Shown here: positions 22,841 to 35,348 of the stretch, one piece after another | Numbering within the stretch: position 1 is the first letter of the stretch | How the letters are laid out: the number at the start of each line of letters is the position of its first letter | Assembly (NCBI GenBank): GCA_046330955.1 | Contig: JAXLRT010000011.1 | Coordinates: 1-64,000 of the forward strand | DNA from: JADJPO01 sp046330955 | GTDB lineage: Bacteria > Actinomycetota > Actinomycetes > Actinomycetales > Kineosporiaceae | Length of the DNA: 64,000 bases | Reading direction: 5' to 3' | The notes under the pieces: generated by a model | What the model saw: the letters and a program-made list of their open reading frames with translations, nothing else | The model's database searches: none | Told to the model about the DNA's origin: nothing | Translations under genes and position numbers: made by a program

Positions 22841-23923
22841 GCCGGATCCGCTGCGGGTTCCGTCCTCCTCGGCGGCCGGCTGCGCCTGCGGTGGCGCCGC
22901 GCCCACCCGCTGCTGCGGATCCGGGGTGACCGGGCGCTCGGCCGCGTGCATCTGCGGTGCGCGGCGCGCCGCCGTCCGGGCCGGGTCGGGCCAGATGCTG
23001 TCGAAGGTGGCGTTCAACGCCGCCCCGATCAGCACGGCGATCGCGAGGAAGTAGAGCCAGATGAGCAGCACGATCGGCGCCGACAGCGGACCGTAGATCG
23101 AGGTACCACCGACCGATTGGGCCACGATCACCCGCAGCACCGCACTGGCCCCCGTCCAGATCACCAGGGCCAGCACGGCCCCGGGAATGTCCTTGCGCCA
23201 GGGCACCCGCACCGGCGTGGCCACGTGATACAGCGTGGTCAACAGCACCACCGAGAACACCACGACGATGGGCCAGTACAGCGACTGCAGCCAGCCCAGC
23301 GATGGCAGGCCGCCGATTCTCGCCCGCAGGAACCGTCCGATCAGTCCCGGCCCCACCAGCACCAGCGGGAACGCCACGGCCCCCAGCAGCAGGGTGAGCA
23401 GGTACATCGAGAACGACAGCGCCCGGGTGCGCACGATTCCCCGTTGACCACCCAGGCCGTACATGATCGACACGGTGTCGACGTAGACGTTGAGGGCACG
23501 AGACCCCGACCACAACGACAGCACGAACCCCAACGAGATGATCTCGAGCCGGCCGTTGCTGGCCACGTCGTCGAATGTGGGCAGGATCACGTCGTGCACC
23601 GCCTGCTCGCTGAGCACGGTGCCGGCCAGTTGCTGGATGTGCACCTTGAGCCCCTCGACCACGTCGGCGCCGATCCAGTTGCCCGCGTAGCCCAGGCTGG
23701 CCACCAGCCCCAGCACCAGCGGGGGCAACGAGAGCAGGGCGAAGAACCCGGCCTCCGCAGCGAGCCCGGTGACGCGATAGCGCAGGCAGGTCCGCACGGT
23801 GCCCGCGGTCAGGCGGCCCAGCGCGGACGCCGTCCGGCGCCAGCCGACCCGTCGCACGTCACGCACCCCGGGCCACGTTCCCGGCGCCCGGCGCACGGTC
23901 ACCAGCGAGCCGGGGGCATGCAC
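22829..23923 (-). CDS. YihY/virulence factor BrkB family membrane protein
   Basis: 364 residues with about six membrane segments. Family features include RVTGLAAEAGFFALLSLPPLVLG near residue 50-70, the amphipathic loop AVHDVILPTFDDV, and GPLSAPIVLLIWLYFLAIAVLIGAALNA near the end. The C-terminal tail is proline/alanine rich and cytoplasmic. Although once called ribonuclease BN, the family has no proven enzymatic activity. It is divergent from the acyl-CoA dehydrogenase gene. Confidence 0.88.
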   Translation of the reverse strand: MHAPGSLVTVRRAPGTWPGVRDVRRVGWRRTASALGRLTAGTVRTCLRYRVTGLAAEAGFFALLSLPPLVLGLVASLGYAGNWIGADVVEGLKVHIQQLAGTVLSEQAVHDVILPTFDDVASNGRLEIISLGFVLSLWSGSRALNVYVDTVSIMYGLGGQRGIVRTRALSFSMYLLTLLLGAVAFPLVLVGPGLIGRFLRARIGGLPSLGWLQSLYWPIVVVFSVVLLTTLYHVATPVRVPWRKDIPGAVLALVIWTGASAVLRVIVAQSVGGTSIYGPLSAPIVLLIWLYFLAIAVLIGAALNATFDSIWPDPARTAARRAPQMHAAERPVTPDPQQRVGAAPPQAQPAAEEDGTRSGSGSAE

Positions 23924-24022
23924 GCCCAGCCTCCGTCATCGCCACCTCTGCCTCGCCTCGACCCGCACACGCGACCCACGGTAACGATGTCGACGATCAC
24001 CGGCCTCCGGGCACGCCGGTGA

Positions 24023-25714
24023 GTGACCGGTATGACCCGGTGGCCACACCCTCGGTACGGTGACGACGTGCCGGACTCCGAGGATCGTGCCGCCGACCCG
24101 GCGACCGAGCCTGCCGATCTGTTCTCCGGGGACGCCGCGCTGGTCGAGGCGGTGCGCCGGCACGGGGCCGAGCAACACGCCGGACGGCTGCGCGACCTCG
24201 CCACGGTGGCCGGCTCGGCGCGCTCGTTGCGCTGGGCGGAGTTCGCCGACCGTTATCCCCCGACACTGCGCAGCCACGATGCGTTCGGCAACCGGGTCGA
24301 CGAGGTCGAGTACCACCCGGCCTGGCACCGCCTGATGCAGGCCGGCGTCCGGGCAGGGTTGGCGGGCACCCCCTGGCTGCGCGACGGCAGCGGGCAGCCC
24401 CACACCGTGCGAGCCGCGGCCCTGCTGCTGTGGGCCCAGGCCGACATCGGTCATCTCACCCCGCTCAGCTCGACTCACGCCGTGGCCCCGGCGCTGGCTC
24501 AGGACGAGAACCTGTCGGCCGAATGGCTGCCCCGATTGGCCTCGCGCTCCTACGAGTCGGCACTGCGACCGCCGGACCAGAAGCTCGGGGCCATCGCCGG
24601 GCTGGCGGTGACCGAACGCCCCGGCGGTACCGACCTGCGCAGCAGCACCACGGTGGCCCGGCCCGAGGGCAGCGACGGTGGGTCCTACCTGCTCACGGGG
24701 CACAAGTGGTTCGTCTCGGCGCCGATGAGCGATGCCTTCCTGGTGCTCGCCCAGGCTCATGGCGGCCCCACGACATTCCTGGTACCGCGGGTGCTGCCCG
24801 ACGGCGAGCGCAATCCCTGGCACCTGCAACGGCTCAAGACCACCCTGGGTACCCGGGCGACCGGCGCCGCCGAGGTGGAGCTCGACCACACCTGGGGCCG
24901 GCGGGTGGGTGACGAGGGGCGCGGCCTGCGCACGCTGGCCATCGCGACGACGGCCCTGCGCCGTGACGGCGTGGTGATCTCGGCCGGCATGATGCGGGCC
25001 TGTGTGGTGCGTGCCATCCGCCACTCCCGCGGCCGGCAGGTGTTCGGGTCGTCCCTGGCCGACAAGCCCCTGATGCAGAACGTGCTGGCCGATCTGGCGG
25101 TCGAGTCCGAGGCGGCCACCACCCTGGCGATGCGGCTTGCAGCGGCCGTGGACGCCGGCGAGAACGACCTGCTGCGGGTCATCGTTCCGGTCGCCAAGTA
25201 CTGGGTGGCCAAGCGCGTCCCCCAGCACGCCGCCGAGGCCCTGGAGTGCCTGGGCGGCAACGGCTATGTCGAGGATCACGGTCTCGCCCGGGTGTACCGG
25301 GCGGCGGTGCTGCCCTCATTGTGGGAGGGCACCGGCAACCTGACCGCCCTGGATGTGTTGCGTACCATGTCGTTGCAGCCGCGGGCGATGGAGGTCCTGC
25401 TCGGCGAGATCGACCGCGGCCGCGGCGCCGATGCCCGGCTCGACCAGGCGATGGACGACGTGGCCGCGTTCCTGCAGGCCGCCGCACGTGAGGCCCGCCG
25501 CGATCCGGCCGCCGTCGAGGCCGGCGCCCGGTGGATGGTGGAACGGCTGGCCATTGCGCTCCAGGCCTCCCTGGTGGTGCGGTATGCACCAACGGCTGTC
25601 GCCACCGCGTATCTGGCCACCCGGGTGGCGGGCGGCGGCGGGTTCCTCGCCGGCACGCTGCCGGTCGGGCGGCGCACGACCCAGGCGATCATCGACCGGG
25701 CGCTGCCGCACTGA
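24023..25714 (+). CDS. Acyl-CoA dehydrogenase, AidB-like
   Basis: 563 residues from the first GTG; ATG at 24032 or GTG at 24068 are alternative starts. Residues NRVDEVEYHPAWHRLM, GLAVTERPGGTDLRSSTT, YLLTGHKWFVSAPMSDA and LPSLWEGTGNLTALDVLR follow the AidB pattern of flavin-dependent acyl-CoA dehydrogenases. AidB-type proteins are longer than beta-oxidation enzymes and have an extra C-terminal helical domain, as here. The physiological substrate is uncertain. The 12-nt gap to glgX indicates cotranscription. Confidence 0.88.
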   Translation: MTGMTRWPHPRYGDDVPDSEDRAADPATEPADLFSGDAALVEAVRRHGAEQHAGRLRDLATVAGSARSLRWAEFADRYPPTLRSHDAFGNRVDEVEYHPAWHRLMQAGVRAGLAGTPWLRDGSGQPHTVRAAALLLWAQADIGHLTPLSSTHAVAPALAQDENLSAEWLPRLASRSYESALRPPDQKLGAIAGLAVTERPGGTDLRSSTTVARPEGSDGGSYLLTGHKWFVSAPMSDAFLVLAQAHGGPTTFLVPRVLPDGERNPWHLQRLKTTLGTRATGAAEVELDHTWGRRVGDEGRGLRTLAIATTALRRDGVVISAGMMRACVVRAIRHSRGRQVFGSSLADKPLMQNVLADLAVESEAATTLAMRLAAAVDAGENDLLRVIVPVAKYWVAKRVPQHAAEALECLGGNGYVEDHGLARVYRAAVLPSLWEGTGNLTALDVLRTMSLQPRAMEVLLGEIDRGRGADARLDQAMDDVAAFLQAAAREARRDPAAVEAGARWMVERLAIALQASLVVRYAPTAVATAYLATRVAGGGGFLAGTLPVGRRTTQAIIDRALPH

Positions 25715-25726
25715 GGAGAGGACGTC

Positions 25727-27999
<2,273 letters not shown>

Positions 28000-28003
<4 letters not shown>

Positions 28004-30510
28004 TCGTCCCGACGGCGACCTACCGGCTGCAGGTGCACGCCGGGTTCGGGTTCGACGACGTGGCCGGGGTGGCCGCCTATCTGGCCGACCTCGGGGTCTC
28101 GCACGTCTACCTGTCCCCGATCCTGCAACCGGCACCCGGATCGAGCCACGGGTACGACGTGGTCGACCACTCCCGCCTCAACAGCGAGGCCGGCGGCCGG
28201 GAGGCCTTCGACCGGATGACCGCCGCGTTGCGCGAGCACGGGCTGTCGGCCGTGGCCGACGTGGTGCCCAACCACATGGCGGTCCCGACCCCGGTGCGGC
28301 TCAACGCCGCGCTGTGGTCGGTGTTGCGCGACGGTCCCAGCTCACCGTTCGCCCGCTGGTTCGACGTGGACTGGAGCGTCGAGCACCGCGCGGTGCTGAT
28401 GCCGGTGCTCGGCGAACGCATCGGCACCGTACTCGCGCGGGGCGAGCTGAAGGTCGACTCCCTCGACGACGAGCCGGTGCTGCGCTACGGCGATCACGTC
28501 TTCCCGCTGCGGCCGGGCACCGCCGGGCTGCCGCTGGAGGAACTGGTCGACCGGCAGTGGTACCGGCTCGCCTGGTGGCGGGTCGGCGCCGAGGAGCTGA
28601 ACTACCGGCGCTTCTTCGACGTCGACACCCTGGCGGCGGTGCGGGTCGAGGACGGCGACGTCTTCCACGCCACGCACGCCCTGCTGCTCGATCTGGTCGC
28701 CTCGGGCGACCTCACCGGGTTGCGGATCGACCACCCGGACGGGCTGGCCGACCCGGCCGGTTACCTGACCCGGCTCGCCGAGGCCGCCAACGGCCCGTGG
28801 GTGGTGGTCGAGAAGATCCTCGAGGGGGACGAGCGGCTGCCGGCCGACTGGGCCTGCGCGGGCACCACCGGCTACGACGCGCTGCACCGCGTCGGCGGGC
28901 TGTTCGTCGACCCGGCGTGCGCGGCGCCCCTGGCCGCTCTGCTGACCGAACTCACCGGGGACTCCCCCGACTTCGCCGGAGTGGTCGAGGGGGCCAAGCG
29001 CGAGGTCATCGAGGGCACGCTCTACGCCGAGGTGTCGCGCCTGGTCGACCTGGCGGCCGAGATCTGCCGCGACGAGGTGGTGTTGCGCGACCACACCCCC
29101 CGCCAGTTGCAGGCCTGCCTGGTCGAGTTGCTGGTGGCGATGGACCGCTACCGGGCCTACGTCGTCCCGGGGGTGACGGCCCCGCCCGAGGCGGTCGAGG
29201 TGATCGACCTCGCCTACGAGACCGCCCGGTCGCGGTTGCCCCAGTTCTCGCACGAGACCCTCGACCTGCTGCGCGATCTGGTGCTCGACCGCCCGCTGCC
29301 GGTGCGCCGCTCACCCTGGCTGGACCAGCGTCGCGCCGAGTTCGTCGTCCGGTTCCAGCAGACCTGTGGCCCGATCATGGCCAAGGGGGTGGAGGACACC
29401 GCCTTCTACCGCTGGCACCGGCTGGTGGCGCTGAACGAGGTCGGCGGCGACCCCAGCCTGGTCGGGGTGCCCCCGGAGGACTTCCACGACTACGCCAGCC
29501 GGATCCAGCGGGACTGGCCCGCGACCATGACCACGCTGTCGACCCACGACACCAAGCGGTCCGAGGACGTGCGTGCCCGGCTCTACGCCCTGACCGAGCT
29601 GTCGGCCGAATGGGCCGAGGCGGTGCGGGGCTGGACCGAGTCGGCCGGACGCTACCGCAGCAGCGATGCGGCGATGCCGGCGCCGGACACCGCCACGGTC
29701 TACCTGTTCTGGCAGACCCTGGTCGGCACCTGGAACGACCACGGGGACGCCGCCGAGCACGACCTCACCCCGGGGCCACCGGCCGCGACCCGATTGGTGC
29801 GCTACCTCGAGAAGGCCACCCGCGAGGCGAAGCGGTTCACCTCCTGGACCCACCCGACCCCCGGGTACGACGACGCGGTGGCCGACTTCGCCCGCGACGT
29901 GCTGGACGACGCCGAGTTGATGACCCAGGTCGGCGCCTTCTGTGAGCAGTTGCAGGCCCCCGCCCGGGTGGCGTTGCTCGGCCAGAAGCTGGTGCAGCTC
30001 ACCATGCCCGGGGTGCCCGACGTCTATCAGGGCTGCGAACTGGTCGATCTGTCGCTGGTCGACCCGGACAATCGCCGTCCGGTGGATTACCCGCGGCGGC
30101 GCGAGCTGCTCGCGGGCCTGGGCGGGCCGACCGCGGCGGTGAGCGGGCAACGCCCGCTGGACGAGGAGAAGTTGCTGGTCACGGCGGCGGCGCTGCGGCT
30201 GCGCCGGCGCCACCCGGAGGCCTTCGTCGGCCCGTTGGCCGGCTACGCGCCGGTGCCGACCACCACCGGTAACGCCGTCGCCTTCGCCCGCACCCGCGAC
30301 GACGAACCGGTCGCGGTCACCGTCGTCACCCGGATGCCGGTCGCCCTGGATCGGCGCGGCGGCTGGGGCGAACACACCGTGACGCTGCCCGAAGGGCGCT
30401 GGCGCGACCTGCTCACCGGCCGGGAGCTGGACGGCGGCTCCTGCGCCCTGGGCGACCTGCTCACCACGCTGCCGGTGGCCTTGCTGGCCCGGCCCGACGC
30501 CGGTAACTGA
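28000..30510 (+). CDS. treY: Malto-oligosyltrehalose synthase
   Basis: 836 residues from GTG at 28000, chosen because homology begins at IVPTATYRLQVHAGFGFDD and it overlaps the glgX stop. GH13 motifs include ADVVPNHMAV, GLRIDHPDGLADP, VVVEKILEGDERLP and TTLSTHDTKRSEDVRAR. The enzyme isomerises the reducing end of a maltodextrin to an alpha-1,1 linkage. It is slightly longer than most TreY proteins. Together with TreZ it converts glycogen-derived dextrins to trehalose. Confidence 0.93.
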
Positions 30511-30534
30511 TCTGTAACCCTCCCGGAACACGCA

Positions 30535-31239
30535 TTGGCGATGCTGAGTCCCATGTTGGCTCTGATCAGGATCTGCCTGCCCGACCGTCCCGGCTCACTG
30601 GGCCGCCTCACCTCGGCACTGGGCACCGCCGGTGCGGACATCGAGGGCGTCGAGGTGCTCGAGAGCGAGGGTGGCCGCGCCCTGGACGACGTCACCGTCA
30701 CCGTGCGCGACCTGGCTCACCTGTCCGCCGTGACCTCCGCGGTCGCCGGGCTCGCCGGGATGGACGTGGTGGGGGTGCGCTCGGGCATCCCGCCGGTCAG
30801 CGGCCACGCCGACCTGCAGCTGGTCGAGCAGGTGCTCACCCGGCCGACCTCGGCGCTGCGCACCCTGGTGGACGGCGCCCCGCGGGCACTCGGCGCCGAC
30901 TGGGCCGCCATCCTGGACTACGCCGGCGATCTGCGCGGGGTGCTGGCCCGCAGTGACCACGCTCCGGCCGAATCCCAGATCCTGCCGTCCGGGCCGCTGC
31001 GCCTGGCGTCGATCGACCTGCGCCGCGACCCGTCCCCCTCGGCCGGTGGCGGGGCCCTGGTGCCGCTCGGGCTGCCCGACCCCACCGACGGCGGGATCGG
31101 GCTCGCCCTGCTGCTGGCGCGGGACACCGGCTACGGGTTCCACCGCAGTGAACTGTGGCGGTTGGGTCAGCTCGGGCACGTGCTGGCGGTGGCCCTGAGT
31201 TCGACCACCGCGACGTCCTCGGTGCCGATCCCGGTCTGA
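30535..31239 (+). CDS. ACT-domain protein
   Basis: 234 residues from TTG at 30535; ATGs at 30541 and 30553 are plausible alternatives. The N-terminal ACT domain reads LALIRICLPDRPGSLGRLTSALGTAGADI and continues through VTVTVRDLAHLSAV. The remaining 150 residues resemble a GAF-like regulatory module only loosely. It likely senses an amino acid or other small ligand. It lies 24 nt after treY, perhaps in the same transcript, but no functional link to trehalose is evident. Confidence 0.75.
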   Translation: MAMLSPMLALIRICLPDRPGSLGRLTSALGTAGADIEGVEVLESEGGRALDDVTVTVRDLAHLSAVTSAVAGLAGMDVVGVRSGIPPVSGHADLQLVEQVLTRPTSALRTLVDGAPRALGADWAAILDYAGDLRGVLARSDHAPAESQILPSGPLRLASIDLRRDPSPSAGGGALVPLGLPDPTDGGIGLALLLARDTGYGFHRSELWRLGQLGHVLAVALSSTTATSSVPIPV

Positions 31240-31248
31240 CCGAGCCGA

Positions 31249-32160
31249 TCAGAGCCCGGCCAGCCGCGCCTTCTCGGCCTCGACGTCGAAATCTGCCGGC
31301 GGCCAGGTCGGGTCGAGCTCGGTGAGCGTGTCGAGCAGCAGCCGCTGCACCGCCCACCGGGCGTACCACTTGTTGTTCGCCGGCACCACGTGCCAGGGGG
31401 CCGCCTCGGTCGAGCACCGGGTCAGCGCCGCCTGGTAGGCCTCCATGTACTCGTCCCAGTGAGCCCGCTGGTCGAGGTCACCGGGGTTGTACTTCCAGTA
31501 CTTGTCCGGGCGGTCGAGCCGCGCGGCCAGGCGCGCCTTCTGCTCGTCCTTGCTGATGTGCAGCATCACCTTGAGCACCGTGGTGCCCTTGTCGGCCAGC
31601 TGGGACTCGAACCGGTTGATGGTGGCGTACCGGCGCATCCAGGTGGCGCGCGGCACCAGCCCGAGCACCCGGGCGATCAGCACGTCCTCGTAGTGCGAGC
31701 GGTCGAAGACCCCGATCTGGCCGGCTGCGGGCAGCGCGTTGCGAATGCGCCACAGGAAGTCGTGCGCCCGTTCCTCGGCCGTCGGGGCCTTGAAGGCGGT
31801 GTAGCGGATGCCCTGCGGGTCGACGGTCGAGACCACGTGGCGCATGATGCCGCCCTTGCCCGAGGTGTCCATGCCCTGGACGACGAGCAGCACCGAACGC
31901 GTTCCGCCGCCCCGTGATTCGGCCCACAGCCGTTCCTGCAGGTCGGACAGCACGGGAGTTCCCTCGGCCAGCGCCTCCTCGGAATCCGAGCGCGACCCCG
32001 CGAAACCGGGGGTTCCCGCCGGGTCGATGCTCGACAGCTCGAAGCCCTCACCGACGCGCAGCACCTCGTGGAGGGGATGCTTCGGCGACGCCGAGCCACT
32101 CCCCTTGGCGGCCTTGGCCTTGGCCTTGTCGGCCTTCCCCTTGCTCTTGGACTTGGTCAT
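31249..32160 (-). CDS. ppk2: Polyphosphate kinase 2 family protein
   Basis: 303 residues from ATG at 32160. The upstream in-frame region to 32271 is not conserved-looking. A Lys/Ala-rich N-terminus precedes Walker A GMDTSGKGG (96-104), Walker B FDRSHYEDVL and a lid region with ARLDRPDKYWKYNPGDLDQR. PPK2 enzymes use polyphosphate to phosphorylate ADP, GDP or AMP. Which class applies cannot be decided by eye. It converges with the ACT gene and is divergent from treZ. Confidence 0.9.
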   Translation of the reverse strand: MTKSKSKGKADKAKAKAAKGSGSASPKHPLHEVLRVGEGFELSSIDPAGTPGFAGSRSDSEEALAEGTPVLSDLQERLWAESRGGGTRSVLLVVQGMDTSGKGGIMRHVVSTVDPQGIRYTAFKAPTAEERAHDFLWRIRNALPAAGQIGVFDRSHYEDVLIARVLGLVPRATWMRRYATINRFESQLADKGTTVLKVMLHISKDEQKARLAARLDRPDKYWKYNPGDLDQRAHWDEYMEAYQAALTRCSTEAAPWHVVPANNKWYARWAVQRLLLDTLTELDPTWPPADFDVEAEKARLAGL

Positions 32161-32246
32161 GGCGCCGATCATCGCAGCGCTTCCGTGGCCCATGTCACCC
32201 ATCTCACGGATTAGACCGCGCCCGCGTGTCTTGGCAGGGTTGGGCG

Positions 32247-34031
32247 ATGCACGTCTTCCGGCTCTGGTCACCGCAGGCGCGCGGAGTGACCCTGCACCTG
32301 CAGGACGCCGAGCGCGGGCTCGCCGACGTCCGGGCGATGACCGCGCAGGACGACGGCTGGTGGCAGCTCGAGGTGGCCGAGGCCGGGCACGGTACTGACT
32401 ACGCCTTCGCCGTCGATCACGGCGACGGACCGGGCGCCCCCCGGCCCGACCCGCGCACCCGGTGGCAACCCCGCGGCGTCCACGCGGCGAGCCGCGTCTT
32501 CGACCCCACGCGCCACCGGTGGTCCGCCACCGAGGCGACGTGGGCGAGCCAGGCGCGCGACTTGCTCGGCGCCGTGTTCTACGAGATGCACGTGGGCACC
32601 TTCACCGCCGAGGGCACCCTGGCCGCCGCGACCGAACGGCTCGATCACCTGGTGTGCCTGGGCGTGGACGTCGTCGAGGTGTTGCCGGTGGCACCGTTCG
32701 AGGGTGAGCGGGGCTGGGGCTACGACGGCGTGGCGCCGTACGGCGTCCACGAGGCCTACGGCGGCCCCGCCGCGCTGCAGGCATTCGTCGAGGCCTGCCA
32801 TGCCCGCGGGCTGGCGGTGTGTCTCGACGTCGTCTACAACCACCTCGGCCCGGCGGGCAACTACCTGGCCGAGATCGGCCCGTACTTCAGCCGAACCCAC
32901 TCCACGCCATGGGGTCCGGCGGTGAACCTGGACGGCGAGTACTCGGCCGGGGTGCGCCGGTGGGTGATCGACAATGCCCTGGCCTGGTTCGGCGACTTCC
33001 ACCTCGACTGCCTGCGCCTGGACGCCGTCCACTCCCTTGTCGACGACTCGCCGCAGCACATCCTGGCCGAGCTGTCCGACGAGGTCGCGGCGCTGGCCGA
33101 GCAGCTCGGCCGGCCGCTGACCCTGATCGCCGAGAGCGACCTCAACGACCCTGCCACCGTCGAACCCACCACCGACGGCGGGCTGGGCATGCACGCGCAG
33201 TGGAGCGATGACCTGCACCATGCGCTGCACGCCTGGATCACCAGCGAGAAGCAGGGCTACTACGCCGACTTCGGGGACGAACTGACCGTCGCCCGGACGC
33301 TGACCCGGGTGTTCCGCCACGCCGGCGACTTCTCGACCTTCCGCGGCCGGGACTGGGGGCGGCCGGTCGACCCGGAACTGCATCGCGGCCATCAGTTCCT
33401 CGGGTATCTGCAGAACCACGACCAGGTGGGCAATCGCGCGCTCGGCGACCGGATCAGCGCCCACGTCGGGCTGGGCCGGGTCGCCGCCGGGGCCGCGCTC
33501 GTGCTCACCTCACCGTTCACCCCGATGCTGTTCATGGGCGAGGAGTGGGCGGCCTCGACCCCTTGGCAGTACTTCACCGACTTCGACGCCGAGCTCGGTG
33601 AGGCGGTGCGCCGGGGGCGCGTCGCGGAGTTCGCCGACCAGGGCTGGTCGGACCTCGAGATCCCCGACCCGCAGTCCGCCGCCACGCGGGAGGCCTCGGT
33701 GCTCGACTGGGCCGAGTCGAGCCGCGGCGATCACGCCACGATGCTGCGCTGGTACACCGAGCTGATCGCGCTGCGCCGCCGCGAGCCGGACCTGCGCAGC
33801 GACGATCTGGAGGCGGTCAGCGTGACCGTGGGCCAGAATTGGCTGGTGGTGCACCGCGGCGGTTTCGACGTGCTGGTCAACCTGTCACCGGTGGCGGTCG
33901 ACCTGCCGGTCCCGGCGACCGCCCAGGTGGTGCTCGCCTGGCCGGGCACCGTGACCACCACCCCGGGCTCGGACGGTCTGCGACTGCCCGCCGACAGCGT
34001 CGCCGTGGTGCGGCTGGCCGGCCGGGCATGA
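32247..34031 (+). CDS. treZ: Malto-oligosyltrehalose trehalohydrolase
   Basis: 594 residues from ATG at 32247. An N-terminal CBM48-like domain leads to the GH13 barrel with VCLDVVYNHLGP, nucleophile D259 (LRLDAVHSL), acid/base E296 (LIAESDLN) and a region YLQNHDQVGNRALGDR. It releases trehalose from maltooligosyltrehalose made by TreY. The stop overlaps the SufE-like gene start by 3 nt. treY and treZ are split by the ACT and PPK2 genes, although they are often adjacent in other genomes. Confidence 0.93.
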   Translation: MHVFRLWSPQARGVTLHLQDAERGLADVRAMTAQDDGWWQLEVAEAGHGTDYAFAVDHGDGPGAPRPDPRTRWQPRGVHAASRVFDPTRHRWSATEATWASQARDLLGAVFYEMHVGTFTAEGTLAAATERLDHLVCLGVDVVEVLPVAPFEGERGWGYDGVAPYGVHEAYGGPAALQAFVEACHARGLAVCLDVVYNHLGPAGNYLAEIGPYFSRTHSTPWGPAVNLDGEYSAGVRRWVIDNALAWFGDFHLDCLRLDAVHSLVDDSPQHILAELSDEVAALAEQLGRPLTLIAESDLNDPATVEPTTDGGLGMHAQWSDDLHHALHAWITSEKQGYYADFGDELTVARTLTRVFRHAGDFSTFRGRDWGRPVDPELHRGHQFLGYLQNHDQVGNRALGDRISAHVGLGRVAAGAALVLTSPFTPMLFMGEEWAASTPWQYFTDFDAELGEAVRRGRVAEFADQGWSDLEIPDPQSAATREASVLDWAESSRGDHATMLRWYTELIALRRREPDLRSDDLEAVSVTVGQNWLVVHRGGFDVLVNLSPVAVDLPVPATAQVVLAWPGTVTTTPGSDGLRLPADSVAVVRLAGRA

Positions 34032-34540
34032 CCGCCGGGACGCCGCTGACCCCGGTGCTGGCCGACCTCGCCACCGAGTTCACGGCCCTCGCCCCCGGCG
34101 ACCGGCTGCAGTTCCTGGTCGACCTCGCCGACGAGCTGCCCGAGGTGCCCGCACACATCGCTGCCCGCCGCGACGACATGGAGCCGGTCACCGAGTGCCA
34201 GTCGCCGGTGTTCGTGCTGGTCGAGCTCGACGGCTCGAGAGAGCCGGACCCGATGCTGCGCGGGGTGCGGGTGCACGTGCGGGCCCCCGCCCAGTCGCCC
34301 ACGACCCGCGGCTTCGCCGCCGCGCTCTGTCAGGGCCTGGACGGCGTCAGCGCCGCCGAGGTGCTGGCACTGGCCGACGACCTGCCCGATCGGTGGGGAT
34401 TGAGCGGCGTGGTGAGTCCGTTGCGGCTCAACGGGATGGCCGGCCTGCTGCGCCGCGTCAAGCGACAGGTCCGCGAGCTGACCGGGTCCGTGGCGCCCGC
34501 CGCGCCGCCGGCGCCGTCCGCCGGTCCGGCGACCCGATGA
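34028..34540 (+). CDS. SufE-like sulfur acceptor protein
   Basis: 170 residues. The SufE fold is indicated by DRLQFLVDLADELPEVP and VTECQSPVFVLVELD with C57 as the persulfide-accepting cysteine. A region SPTTRGFAAALCQGLDG is also typical. SufE passes sulfane sulfur from a cysteine desulfurase to Fe-S assembly or other acceptors. No suf genes are nearby. It is coupled on both sides: the start overlaps the treZ stop and the stop overlaps the reductase start. The Ala/Pro-rich tail is variable. Confidence 0.85.
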   Translation: MTAGTPLTPVLADLATEFTALAPGDRLQFLVDLADELPEVPAHIAARRDDMEPVTECQSPVFVLVELDGSREPDPMLRGVRVHVRAPAQSPTTRGFAAALCQGLDGVSAAEVLALADDLPDRWGLSGVVSPLRLNGMAGLLRRVKRQVRELTGSVAPAAPPAPSAGPATR

Positions 34541-35328
34541 CGCTGCTGCGCCGGCTGCTGCCGGACCCGGCCGACCTCGGCGACCCGGCGGGTGCCGACG
34601 CCGAGGTGGTGCGCGACGTCCTGGCCGAGTTGTACGCCTACCCGGACCCGGTTCCCCCGCGCGGCTGGGTGCGCGCCAACATGGTCGCCACCCTCGACGG
34701 GTCGGCGTCCGGCCCGGACGGGCTCTCGGGCTGCATCTCGGGTCCGGCCGACCGCGCGGTGTTCTCGGTACTGCGGGGGCTGGCGGACGTCGTCCTGGTC
34801 GGCGCCGGCACCGCCCGGGCCGAGGGCTACCGGGTGCCCGCGGCCAAACCCGCCTTCGCCGCCCGGCGCGCTCGGCTGGGGCAACCGCCGGCGCCGGCGT
34901 TGGCCGTGCTCAGCCGCAGTGGCGTGTTGCCGGACACGCTGACGCGCCCGGCCACCAGGTCACTCGTCGGCTCAGCAGCCGGCTCGTCGACCGGCTCGTC
35001 GGCAGCCACGGCCCACGGCGAGGTGCTGGTGCTGCAGGGCGGGCTGCGCCAGGCCGTCGCCGAGCTCGCCGGGCGGGGGCTGCGCCGGATCCTGCTCGAG
35101 GGCGGCCCGGGAGTGCTCGGCCAGGCCGTGACCGCCGGCCTGCTGGACGAACTGTGCCTCAGCCTGTCTCCCCTGCTGGTCGGCGGCAGCGGGCCACGGA
35201 TCATCGACGGGGCGTCGGCGTCGGCCCGGCTGCGGGTGAGTCACCTGCTCGACGGCGACGGGCTGCTGCTGGGCCGGTGGCTCGTCGAGCGGACCTCATC
35301 AGCCGAGTCGGCCCCGCCTTCGGCGTGA
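34537..35328 (+). CDS. RibD C-terminal-like pyrimidine reductase family protein
   Basis: 263 residues. Family segments are WVRANMVATLDGSASGPDGLSG, DVVLVGAGTARAEGYR, LEGGPGVLGQAV and LCLSLSPLLVGG, as in RibD_C/dihydrofolate-reductase-like enzymes. These use NADPH to reduce pterin- or ribitylaminopyrimidine-like substrates. A serine-rich insertion near residues 145-160 is unusual. No other riboflavin genes are adjacent, so the substrate is open. Confidence 0.85.
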   Translation: MTLLRRLLPDPADLGDPAGADAEVVRDVLAELYAYPDPVPPRGWVRANMVATLDGSASGPDGLSGCISGPADRAVFSVLRGLADVVLVGAGTARAEGYRVPAAKPAFAARRARLGQPPAPALAVLSRSGVLPDTLTRPATRSLVGSAAGSSTGSSAATAHGEVLVLQGGLRQAVAELAGRGLRRILLEGGPGVLGQAVTAGLLDELCLSLSPLLVGGSGPRIIDGASASARLRVSHLLDGDGLLLGRWLVERTSSAESAPPSA

Positions 35329-35348
35329 GGTGTGTGACGATCAGCGTC